Assembly: GCA_036399015.1 (NCBI GenBank)
Contig: DASWNW010000040.1
Location: 7,726 to 71,725, forward strand
Source of the DNA: QHVT01 sp036399015
GTDB lineage: Bacteria > Acidobacteriota > Thermoanaerobaculia > Gp7-AA8
Reading direction: 5' to 3'
Length of the DNA stretch: 64,000 nt
In this document: positions 1 through 7,774 of the stretch, in pieces
Layout of the letters: every line of letters starts with the position of its first letter
Numbering within the stretch: position 1 is the first letter of the stretch
Program-made: the position numbers and the translations under genes
The notes under the pieces: generated by a model
What the model was told of the DNA's origin: nothing
Database searches by the model: none
Seen by the model: the letters and a program-made list of their open reading frames with translations, nothing else

Positions 1-425
1 TTGGCCGGCACGTCGCCGTACGACCGCCGCGGCAGGGCAGCTTCCCATTTCGCCGCCTCGCTCTTCTCCATCACGAACTCGAATGTCGCGCCGTGCGAGC
101 GGAGGCGCAGCACGCGGCAGCCGGCGTGCAGGTTCGCGCCGGTGGCGAGGTCGTCGTCGTATTCGATCTCTTCCAACCGGTCGAGGTCGAACGACGCCTC
201 GAGGTCGGCGTTCTCGTAATAGAACGACGAGTCGGTGAGCGCGAGCGCGACGGGGATCTTCTCGGCCCCCTCCATGTACTCGGCCCGGCTGACCAGCTTC
301 GCCGAGCCGCGGCGCTTCGCCAGCGCGGCGTCGATGGTGTCCTTTGCGCGAAGCTTGAGGTAAACGGCCACCAGAACGACCACCGCAACCGCTCCAACAA
401 CGGTAATGGTGCCAAGGTCAGGCAT
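1..425 (-). CDS. Membrane-anchored hypothetical protein (3' end cut by window edge)
   Basis: The leftward frame is open from an ATG at 425-423 to the left edge, about 141 residues, with no stop in the window. An AGGAGG motif at 435-430 lies just upstream and supports this start. Residues about 4-22 form a hydrophobic stretch (GTITVVGAVAVVVLVAVYL), so the protein is probably anchored by one N-terminal helix. A soluble part with many acidic residues follows, including YYENADLEASFDLDRLEEIEYDDDL. No family was recognised. It is divergent from the Nudix gene, and the 116-bp gap must hold both promoters. The gene is certain to be cut; function is unknown. Confidence 0.7.
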   Translation of the reverse strand, partial: MPDLGTITVVGAVAVVVLVAVYLKLRAKDTIDAALAKRRGSAKLVSRAEYMEGAEKIPVALALTDSSFYYENADLEASFDLDRLEEIEYDDDLATGANLHAGCRVLRLRSHGATFEFVMEKSEAAKWEAALPRRSYGDVPA

Positions 426-541
426 GCATCCTCCTTCGGCGGACTTCCCTTTTTTCCGTACCTGAAATGTAAGCCCATTCGCGCAAAAGCACCACTGAAT
501 TCCGCCCGTCGAGGCAGGCGCAGCCGTCGCCGTTCGTTAGA

Positions 542-997
542 ATGGTGAAAATGAATACGGTGAGGCGGCGGACGCGGAACGAACATTCGTCAGGCGGCGC
601 CGTCATCACCATGCGTGGCGGCGCGGCGCACGTGGCGCTGATCGCGACGCGTAATATGACCCGCTGGGGCCTGCCGAAAGGCGCTGTGATCGAGGGAGAG
701 ACCTCCGAGGCCGCGGCGCTGCGGGAAGTGCGCGAGGAGACCGGGCTCGAGGCGCGGATCGTCAAGCCGCTCGACACCATCGAATACTTCTTCCGCGCCG
801 GCGACACGCTGATCCAGAAGCGCGTCGACTTCTACCTGATGGAGTACGTCGCCGGCGAGCTCGAGCCGCAGCTCAGCGAGGTCGACGCGGTCGAGTGGGT
901 CGAGCTTTCGGCTGCGCTGCAGCGCGCGAGCTTCGAGTCGGAGCGGAAGCTTTTGCAGATGGCGCTGCAGGAGCTCGGCGTTTCGCCGTCGTCTTAG
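542..997 (+). CDS. Nudix hydrolase
   Basis: The protein is 151 aa, a usual size for a single-domain Nudix pyrophosphatase. The Nudix box is complete: a Gly, five residues, Glu, seven residues, then REVREETGL, which supplies the metal-binding REUXEE core. WGLPKG precedes it, as in MutT and diadenosine-polyphosphate-like branches. Such enzymes cleave nucleoside diphosphates linked to another moiety with Mg2+; the substrate cannot be read from sequence. ATG 542 was used, and ATG 551 (MNTV) is an equally possible start. The 3' end overlaps the convergent phosphoesterase gene by 125 bp. Confidence 0.9.
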   Translation: MVKMNTVRRRTRNEHSSGGAVITMRGGAAHVALIATRNMTRWGLPKGAVIEGETSEAAALREVREETGLEARIVKPLDTIEYFFRAGDTLIQKRVDFYLMEYVAGELEPQLSEVDAVEWVELSAALQRASFESERKLLQMALQELGVSPSS

Positions 998-1697
998 CCG
1001 GCGCCGGCGCCTTCTTCTTCGTCGCCGTCTTCTTCTTCTTCTCGTCTTCCGCCGCCAGCTTCGACGCGAGCGTCGGCACCTTCCGCGAGGCCGCCTTCCG
1101 GTTGCTCTGCCAGACGTTCTCCGGATTCACCTCGTCGATCGTCCGGTTCGACACGACCGACCGGGGTGCGACGGCGGTGATGTCCACCTGCTCGTTCGCG
1201 AACTCGTCGCGGTGCTTGAGCAGCAGCCACTCGTTGCCCTTGTCGGAGCCCGACTTTCCCCGGATCTTCACCAGCGCCCACTCGCCGAACATCTTCTTCC
1301 CGTACATCCGGAAGGTGAGCTTGCCCGACTTCAGCGCTGCCACCGGATCGTCTCCCGGCTCGATGAACTCCCACTGCCCCTGGTCCCAGATGATCACGTT
1401 CCCGGCGCCGTAGTTGCCCGCCGGGATGACCCCCTCGAACGCCGCGTAGTCGTACGGGTGGTCCTCGGTCATCATCGCCAGGCGGCGCACCGCCGGGTCG
1501 TACGACGGCCCTTTCGGCACCGCCCACGACTTGAGCACCCCCTCCATCTCCAGGCGGAAGTCGTAGTGGAGGTGGGAGGCCTGATGCTTCTGGATGACGA
1601 AGATCGGCCCCTTCGCGAGCTTCTTCGTCCGTCCCGCCGGCTCCGGCGTGTCGCCGAAGTCGCGCATCTGTTTGTACTTCTTCAGAAGGTCGGGCAT
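873..1697 (-). CDS. Stand-alone LigD-type DNA 3'-phosphoesterase
   Basis: The protein is 274 aa and corresponds to the 3'-phosphoesterase module of bacterial NHEJ ligase D, here without ligase or polymerase domains. Residues about 35-70 contain QKHQASHLHYDFRLE and SWAVPKGPS, and about 78-90 contain EDHPYDYAAFEG. These carry the His, Asp, Arg and Tyr residues that form the Mn2+ site in the family. The enzyme trims 3' ribonucleoside or phosphate ends of DNA. Residues from about 205 form a Lys/Ala/Pro/Arg-rich low-complexity tail, probably disordered and DNA-binding. No Ku or LigD gene is visible nearby. The tail coding region overlaps the Nudix gene on the other strand. Confidence 0.9.
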   Translation of the reverse strand: MPDLLKKYKQMRDFGDTPEPAGRTKKLAKGPIFVIQKHQASHLHYDFRLEMEGVLKSWAVPKGPSYDPAVRRLAMMTEDHPYDYAAFEGVIPAGNYGAGNVIIWDQGQWEFIEPGDDPVAALKSGKLTFRMYGKKMFGEWALVKIRGKSGSDKGNEWLLLKHRDEFANEQVDITAVAPRSVVSNRTIDEVNPENVWQSNRKAASRKVPTLASKLAAEDEKKKKTATKKKAPAPAKTTAKRRAPAAPSAKASAPTRSSRAAAQPKARPTRPRRPR

Positions 1698-1828
1698 ATC
1701 CGCGCAGCCTGCCTCGTGGCATACTCTGCATGCCGTGTTCCCGCGCCGGGATGGTCCGAAGTAACCTGTTTAGAAGAACTTAGCAAACCCACGGAACCGT
1801 TCTTGCAGAGGAGGCCGTCCGGCTCAGT

Positions 1829-4147
1829 ATGTCTCAAAACATCCGGCGCATGCTTTGGGCGGCCTTCCTCGGCCTGACCCTCCTCACCGCGGCCGCGGTC
1901 GTGCTCACGATCGTCATCCTGCGGCTCGAGCAGCGCCATGAGAACGAGATCATCCGCGAGGAGCGCCCGCTCCTCGACGCCGTGCGGGTGATGGACGAGT
2001 CGATCGCCACGATGGTGTCGGCCAGCCGCGGCTTCTCGATCAGCGGCCAGACGGCCTTCGAGCAGCAGTACGCGGACGCCGTCCGCGCGTTCGGCACCGG
2101 CGTCTCCCTCGCCTCCGAGCGGGTGCGCAACAAGCGCGACGCGGAGATGATCCAGCAGTTCGAGCGGCACTTCGGCGAGACGAAGGCGAAGACCGACGAG
2201 CAGATGGCGCTCTCGCGCGAGGGGCGCCGCGACGAGGCGCAGCGGCTGATGCTCGAGACAGCGACGCTCCGCCGCACTGCTCCCGACTACGCCGGCATCA
2301 TCTCCGACCGCATCCGCAGCGGCCAGGCGGATGCGCTCGACCGCGTCTCCCTCACCCGGCAGTGGGTGATGATGGCGATGGTCTTCGGCGGCCTGGCCAT
2401 CATCGTCCTCGCCGCCGTCGCCGCCGTGCGCATCGAGCAACTGCTCGGCACCTCGATCACCCGTCAGGTGAAACGCACCGAGGCGATGATCGCCGGCATG
2501 TCGGACGGCGTGCTGCTCGTCGACGGCGAGGGGCGAACGGTGTTCATCAACCCCGCCGGCCAGCGCCTGCTCGGGAGATCGGACGTCGGCGTGCCGATCA
2601 CCCGCCAGTCGGAGGTGTACCGCCTGCGCGACGAGCATGGACGGCCGCTCGACCCGCAGGAGCTGCCGGCCGCACAGGCGCTCTCCACCGGCCGTCCGGT
2701 GCACGACGTCACGATCCTGATCGCGCGGGAGCAGGCAGACCGCGTCGCCGTCTCCATGAGCGCCACGCCGCTCCACGAGGAGGGGCGCACCACCGGCGTC
2801 GTGGTCACGTTCCGCGACATCACGGAGCGCCGCTTCTTCGAGGAGCAGATGCAGTTGCAGGCGAACCGCGCGCAGATCCTCGCCGACGCCGGCGCCTTCT
2901 TCTCCAGCAACATCGACCCGACCTGGGTCACGCAGGCCATCGCGGAGCGGACCGCGGAGGTCCTCGGCGACTGGTCTGCCGTCATCCTGCGCAACGCCGA
3001 CTCGAAGGAGCTGAGCGTCGCCTCGATCTACCACCGCGACATGACCTCCCTCGGCCTGGCCTGGTCGTACATCTACCGCCAGCCGCTCCTCGTCGGCGAG
3101 GGCATCATCGGCCAGGTCGTCTCCACCGGCTACCCATCGCTCACCACGAACGTGCGCGGCCTCTCCGACACCACGAATCCCGGGACGTACCACCCGTCGC
3201 CGGTGAAGCTCGCCTCGCTCCTCATCCTGCCGCTGCGCACGCGGCGCGAGATGATCGGCGCGCTCATCATCGCCGCCAACGACCCGGAGCGGGCGATGAC
3301 GGACGACAAGCTGCCGCTCGCGGAGGTGCTCGCCGAGCGCGCCGCGCTGGCGATCGAGAACGCGAAGCTCTACACCGAGCAGGTCGAGGCGCGGCGCAAG
3401 GTGGAGGACCTCTCGCGGCTCAAGGACGAGTTCCTCTCCATCGCCTCGCACGAGCTGCGCACGCCCGTCACCTCGATCAAGGGCTACACGCAGCTCGCGA
3501 AGATGCTCATTCGCGAGAACGACCTCAGTACCTCCGAGGAGTATCTCGACATCGCGCTCGACCAGATCGACCGCATGTCCCGCCTGATCCTCGAGCTGCT
3601 CGACGTGTCGCGCATCGAGACCGGCCGTCTCGAGATCCGCCGCGAGCCGATCTCCTGGTCCCACTTCGTGCGCGACGTCGTGCATCGTCACCACACCGCG
3701 GTCAGCGACCGCCGCTTCCACGTCAGCGTCAATGCCGACGACAAGGTCGTCACCGGCGACCGCGACCGCCTCGAGCAGGTCCTCGGCAACCTGCTGGAGA
3801 ACGCCGTCAAGTACTCACCCGACGGCAGCGACGTGACTGTGACCGTCGAGGATCGCGGCGACTCGCTCGTCACCGCGGTGTGCGACCGCGGCATCGGCAT
3901 TCCGGCCGACGAGCTGGGGCAGGTCTTCGAGCGCTTCCACCGCGGCCGCCAGGTGTCATCGACGAACTACGGCGGCCTGGGGCTCGGCCTCTACATCACC
4001 AAGCAGATCATCGAGCGCCACGGCGGCGCGATCTGGGTGGACAGCAAGGAAGGGCAGGGCACCACGTTCTTCTTCTCGCTCCCGGTCTCCGTCGAGCCGG
4101 CCGTCGTCGCCGCGCAACCGGCGACGCAGGGCGCCGCACAGACGTAA
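1829..4147 (+). CDS. Sensor histidine kinase (CHASE3-PAS-GAF-HisKA-HATPase)
   Basis: The 772-aa membrane kinase has a transmembrane helix at about 9-30, a helical CHASE3-like sensor region to about 180, a second helix at about 182-205, a PAS domain at about 215-335 (ending TFRDITERR), a GAF domain at about 345-515, then the kinase core. The phosphoacceptor is His541 in SIASHELRTPVTSI. The N box is LLENAVKYSPDG; G boxes are CDRGIGIP and GGLGLGLYI. No response regulator is adjacent, so its partner lies elsewhere. It starts 131 bp upstream-divergent from the phosphoesterase gene. AGGAGG at 1809-1814 is 14 bases before the ATG, which is long for a Shine-Dalgarno, so the exact start is less certain. 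Confidence 0.93.
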   Translation: MSQNIRRMLWAAFLGLTLLTAAAVVLTIVILRLEQRHENEIIREERPLLDAVRVMDESIATMVSASRGFSISGQTAFEQQYADAVRAFGTGVSLASERVRNKRDAEMIQQFERHFGETKAKTDEQMALSREGRRDEAQRLMLETATLRRTAPDYAGIISDRIRSGQADALDRVSLTRQWVMMAMVFGGLAIIVLAAVAAVRIEQLLGTSITRQVKRTEAMIAGMSDGVLLVDGEGRTVFINPAGQRLLGRSDVGVPITRQSEVYRLRDEHGRPLDPQELPAAQALSTGRPVHDVTILIAREQADRVAVSMSATPLHEEGRTTGVVVTFRDITERRFFEEQMQLQANRAQILADAGAFFSSNIDPTWVTQAIAERTAEVLGDWSAVILRNADSKELSVASIYHRDMTSLGLAWSYIYRQPLLVGEGIIGQVVSTGYPSLTTNVRGLSDTTNPGTYHPSPVKLASLLILPLRTRREMIGALIIAANDPERAMTDDKLPLAEVLAERAALAIENAKLYTEQVEARRKVEDLSRLKDEFLSIASHELRTPVTSIKGYTQLAKMLIRENDLSTSEEYLDIALDQIDRMSRLILELLDVSRIETGRLEIRREPISWSHFVRDVVHRHHTAVSDRRFHVSVNADDKVVTGDRDRLEQVLGNLLENAVKYSPDGSDVTVTVEDRGDSLVTAVCDRGIGIPADELGQVFERFHRGRQVSSTNYGGLGLGLYITKQIIERHGGAIWVDSKEGQGTTFFFSLPVSVEPAVVAAQPATQGAAQT

Positions 4148-4154
4148 CTACCAC

Positions 4155-7112
4155 GTGATCCTCGCCTCCGCCCTGGTTCTCGAGCTCGTCCGCCACTCGC
4201 TCACCGGCACGCACTGCAGGTACCGCGAGTACGTCAACGACGTCCCGACCGACACGTATGTGACGCGCCCGTGCGACTCCCTGGAGCGACGGGCTCTCAG
4301 CCCGTCGTCGGTGCCGGGCTGGAGAGCCCGGCAGTCCAGAGAGGACCGCATCGTCAACGGACGCCTCGTCCGCCGGGAGATCGTGCACGAGTCGGCGCTG
4401 CGTCCGTTCGCCCACGACTACGACGCCGCGACGGGGGAGCTCGTGCAGCGCATCCCCCTCTTCTACAACGCCACCGCGCGCGTCTTCGACCCTAACCCGG
4501 TCGTCGCCCTCAACGACCCTAATCTGCAGGACCGCAACGACTCCGCGCTCGCCGTTCCCGAGCAGGCGTACGACCTCGTGCACATCGACACCGCCGTAAG
4601 CGGTCCGCTGCGCACCGCGCACGGCGTCATCGTCGACCGGCAGCCGCCCGGCGTGCCGCCCACCGCCTCCGCGCCGGTGCTCTTCTTCAACCGCGAGCAG
4701 GACGAGTTCGAGGACGTGAACGCCCTCTTCCACGTCGACCGCACGCAGCGTTACCTGCAGTCCCTCGGCTACACGGGAGAGCGGAGCATCGCCCCCTACG
4801 CAATCGAGATCGACACGCATGCCGCGAGCGGGGACGACAACTCCTTCTTCCTGCCGTCGCAGACGCGCATCGGCTACGGCGCGCTGCACTTCGGCGAAGG
4901 GGGCACCGACGACGCGGAGGATGCCGACCTGGTGGTGCACGAATACGGGCACGCGCTCGTGGAGTGGATCGCGCCGGGAACGTACTCCGGGCCGTTCACC
5001 AGCGAGTCGCGCGCGCTCGGCGAAGGCATCTGCGACTACCTCGCCTTCTCGCAGCACGTCGCGCAGCGCGTCCAGTCGGGCCGCGATCCCTTCTGCTTCG
5101 CCGACTGGGACGCCCGCTGCTGGGAGGACGATCCGTCGCAGGGTTGCGTGTATCCGCCCGGCAGCGACTGCCTCCGCCGCCTCGACAGCACGCGCACCAT
5201 GGCCGACTACGAGCGGCTCCAGGGCGCCGGCGTCGAGCACCGCAACGGCACGATCTGGTCGTCGGCGCTGCGGGAGCTCCACCAGCAGCTCGGCAAGACG
5301 GTGACCGACACGATCGTCTTCGAGTCGATCTTCGACACGCCGCCGCATCCGACGTTCGCCGTCGCCGCGCGCCGCCTCCTGGAGGCGGACCGGCTGCTCT
5401 ACGGCGGCGCGCACGCCGCCGTCATCTGCGACGCCATGACCGCGCGCGGCATCCTGGGCAGTTGCGACGGCGAGCCGCGCGGCGAGCTGACGCTCTTCCA
5501 GAGCACCGACCGCGGCCTCCTCATCCCCGACGCCATCCCCACCGGTGCGACGTCGCGCATCACCATCACCGACCCGCGCGCGATCGAGCGCATCGCCGTC
5601 CGCGTCGACATCGAGCACCGCACGCGCGGCGACCTGCGGCTGGAGCTCGTCGCGCCGGACGGCACGATCGTCGTGCTGCAGCAGACCTCGAACGAGGTCA
5701 CGTCCGGCATCCACACGACGTTCGGCCTGACCGCGGCGTCGCTCGACTCGCTCGACGTCCTGCGCGGCCGCGGCGCTGCCGGCACCTGGCAGCTCATCGT
5801 GCGCGACCTGCGCACGCTCGACGTGGGGCGGCTGCTCTCGTGGGGCCTCCTCATCCAGTTCGCCGGCGACGCGCCGCTGACGGTGCGGCCGCGCGGCGAC
5901 CGCGCGCAGATGATCCCGGCGGTCGCGCACCTCTTCGGGATCGGCGCGACGCCGTTCGCCTCCGACGTGCGCATCGCCAACCCGCACGCCACGCGCGAGA
6001 CGGCCACGCTCATCTTCACCCGCAGCGGCGAGGACGGCCGCACGCGCTTTTCCGCGATCGACGCGGTGCTGGAGCCGGGACAGACGCTCGCCTTCGACGA
6101 CGTCGTCTCGAGCGCCTTCCACACCGCCGGCAGCGGCTCACTGGAGGTGCTCGGCGACGTGGTGGTGATGAGCCGCACGTACGCCACCACCGCCGCCGGC
6201 ACGATGGGGCAGCAGATCCCGCCGAACCTCGAGACGACCGTCGTCGGTGGGCGCAAGCTCCACGTCGCCGCGCTCGGCGTGGGCGACCGCCGCGTCAACG
6301 CCGGCGTCGTCGAGACGGGGGGTGGGTCGGGCGTCGTGTTCGCCGGCGACCGCGATCTCACGATCGCGCCGTACAGCCACGTGCAGTTCCCGCTCGACGC
6401 GACCTCGATGCAGGTCATCGTCCGCAGCGGAGACGCGCGGGTGGCGGCCTACCTCTCCGAGATCGACAACCGCACGAGCGATCCGATGTTCATCCCGGCC
6501 GTGATCCTCCCCGGCGACAACCGCCTCGTCGTCGCGCCGGCGGCGAGCACGCGCGGTCTCAACGCGTGGACCAGCGACGTCTGGCTGGAGTCGTTCAACG
6601 ACGGTATGAACGTGCCGGTCGCCGCGTTCGGCGACGGCGCCGCGGTGCACCGCGATCTCTTCGTCGGCGGCCGCGTCGTCCACCAGGACATCCTCGGCAC
6701 CGTCTTCGGCGGCGCGCTCGAGATCGCGGCGGTGCGGCTCTTCCTGCCGCCGGGAGCAATGGCCTGGTCGCGCGTGCGCACCGACGGGATGAGCCAGTTC
6801 ATCCCCTTCCTCGATCCCAACGGCCCCGCGGTGCAGGAGCTCGTGTTCATCGAGACCGAGAACGGCTACCGCACGAACATCGGCATCGTCTCCGACGCGC
6901 CGGCGATCGCGGAGGTGGTGATCTACGACGCCGCGGGAGCCGAGGTGACGCGGACGACGCTCGCGACCGGCGGCGGAGTCGCGCAGACCGCGGTGTCGCG
7001 GCGGGTGGTGAACGGGCGGGCGACCGTGCGCTTCCTGGCGGGACGCGGACGCGCCTACGCCTCGCTCATCGACAACCGCACCGGCGACGCCACGTACGTC
7101 CCCGGACAGTGA
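4155..7112 (+). CDS. Secreted zinc metalloprotease with P-domain and C-terminal beta-sandwich modules
   Basis: The 985-aa product starts at a GTG 7 bp after the kinase stop. His262-Glu-Tyr-Gly-His266 forms the zinc site, and GEGICDY (Glu290) gives the third ligand, as in fungalysin/thermolysin-type (M36/M4-like) peptidases. Residues about 440-575 resemble the proprotein-convertase P domain: RGDLRLELVAPDGT and GTWQLIVRD. The remainder, about 585-985, is a beta-rich region with repeated GSLEVLGDVVVMSRTY and YAS/YLSEIDNRT elements. A related module ends the protein encoded at 50909. The N-terminus (MILASALVLELVRH) is a poor signal peptide, so the start may be wrong. A 59-bp twin-hairpin element is translated in frame near residues 43-62. 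Confidence 0.85.
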   Translation: MILASALVLELVRHSLTGTHCRYREYVNDVPTDTYVTRPCDSLERRALSPSSVPGWRARQSREDRIVNGRLVRREIVHESALRPFAHDYDAATGELVQRIPLFYNATARVFDPNPVVALNDPNLQDRNDSALAVPEQAYDLVHIDTAVSGPLRTAHGVIVDRQPPGVPPTASAPVLFFNREQDEFEDVNALFHVDRTQRYLQSLGYTGERSIAPYAIEIDTHAASGDDNSFFLPSQTRIGYGALHFGEGGTDDAEDADLVVHEYGHALVEWIAPGTYSGPFTSESRALGEGICDYLAFSQHVAQRVQSGRDPFCFADWDARCWEDDPSQGCVYPPGSDCLRRLDSTRTMADYERLQGAGVEHRNGTIWSSALRELHQQLGKTVTDTIVFESIFDTPPHPTFAVAARRLLEADRLLYGGAHAAVICDAMTARGILGSCDGEPRGELTLFQSTDRGLLIPDAIPTGATSRITITDPRAIERIAVRVDIEHRTRGDLRLELVAPDGTIVVLQQTSNEVTSGIHTTFGLTAASLDSLDVLRGRGAAGTWQLIVRDLRTLDVGRLLSWGLLIQFAGDAPLTVRPRGDRAQMIPAVAHLFGIGATPFASDVRIANPHATRETATLIFTRSGEDGRTRFSAIDAVLEPGQTLAFDDVVSSAFHTAGSGSLEVLGDVVVMSRTYATTAAGTMGQQIPPNLETTVVGGRKLHVAALGVGDRRVNAGVVETGGGSGVVFAGDRDLTIAPYSHVQFPLDATSMQVIVRSGDARVAAYLSEIDNRTSDPMFIPAVILPGDNRLVVAPAASTRGLNAWTSDVWLESFNDGMNVPVAAFGDGAAVHRDLFVGGRVVHQDILGTVFGGALEIAAVRLFLPPGAMAWSRVRTDGMSQFIPFLDPNGPAVQELVFIETENGYRTNIGIVSDAPAIAEVVIYDAAGAEVTRTTLATGGGVAQTAVSRRVVNGRATVRFLAGRGRAYASLIDNRTGDATYVPGQ
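4281..4339. repeat. 59-bp element of two tandem perfect hairpins inside a gene
   Basis: The element starts CTGGA and ends TCCAG. Hairpin one pairs GACGGGCT (4288-4295) with AGCCCGTC (4299-4306) around a 3-nt loop. Hairpin two pairs GCCGGGCT (4313-4320) with AGCCCGGC (4325-4332) around GGAG. Both stems are perfect 8-mers sharing the core GGGCT. It lies in frame in the metalloprotease N-terminal region and encodes a basic, serine-rich stretch unlike its surroundings, which suggests insertion of a small mobile palindromic repeat. Confidence 0.7.
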
Positions 7113-7132
7113 TCGTGTATCCTTCGCCCGCC

Positions 7133-7774
7133 ATGTCAGAAGACTTGCTGAGGCAGGCGCCCGTGCAGGCGCAGCCGGAAGCGCAGTCGCTGGCGCAGCT
7201 CCCGCTCAAGATCCTCGACGAAGTGATCCGGCAACTGCGCAGCACGCGCAACGACATCATCCGCTTCGGCGTCTGGAACGCGCGGAACCTCACGGACGAC
7301 GACTTCAACAAGACCGACGACCGCAAGCTCCTCGGCTACTTCCGGCAGGATCTCCTCGAGACCCGCTTCCTCTCCAAGGGGCGGCGCATCGACCTCGTGC
7401 AGCTCTGGCGCTGGTTCGACGACCAGATGAGCGGCGTCGAGCCGCTGCTGATCGGCGACGAGGAGATCTTCCTCAACATCCAGGACAAAGACCTCGAGAA
7501 GGTGCGCAAGCGCATCGCCGAGATCGACAGCTTCCTCCCCGCGCTGCGCAGCGACGACCTCGAGCAGTTCCGGCGCGTGAAGTACAAGCTGCGCCGCACC
7601 GTCATGCGCCTCACGTACGACCTCCACCACATCTTCAAGCGGCTGGAGAAGTACCGGAAGAACATCTTCATGGCGCGCGGTGGCGGCATCGAGCGCGAGC
7701 GCGTGCCCCTCGAGGCAGTGGCCGAGATCCCCGAGCCACCGCCGATCGACGATCACGACCACGACGACGCCTAA
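7133..7774 (+). CDS. Conserved-looking hypothetical soluble protein
   Basis: The 213-aa protein begins MSEDLLRQAPVQAQ and has no signal peptide or membrane helix. The middle (about 30-180) is charged and mostly helical, with WNARNLTDDDF, LGYFRQDLLETRFL and LRRTVMRLTYDLHHIFKRL. The tail is acidic and proline-rich (EPPPIDDHDHDDA) with several His and Asp residues that could bind metal. No family was recognised. GC-rich third codon positions and a clean ATG 20 bp after the metalloprotease stop support it as real and possibly cotranscribed. Its TAA stop at 7772-7774 overlaps the TAG stop of the convergent gene by two bases. Confidence 0.75.
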   Translation: MSEDLLRQAPVQAQPEAQSLAQLPLKILDEVIRQLRSTRNDIIRFGVWNARNLTDDDFNKTDDRKLLGYFRQDLLETRFLSKGRRIDLVQLWRWFDDQMSGVEPLLIGDEEIFLNIQDKDLEKVRKRIAEIDSFLPALRSDDLEQFRRVKYKLRRTVMRLTYDLHHIFKRLEKYRKNIFMARGGGIERERVPLEAVAEIPEPPPIDDHDHDDA

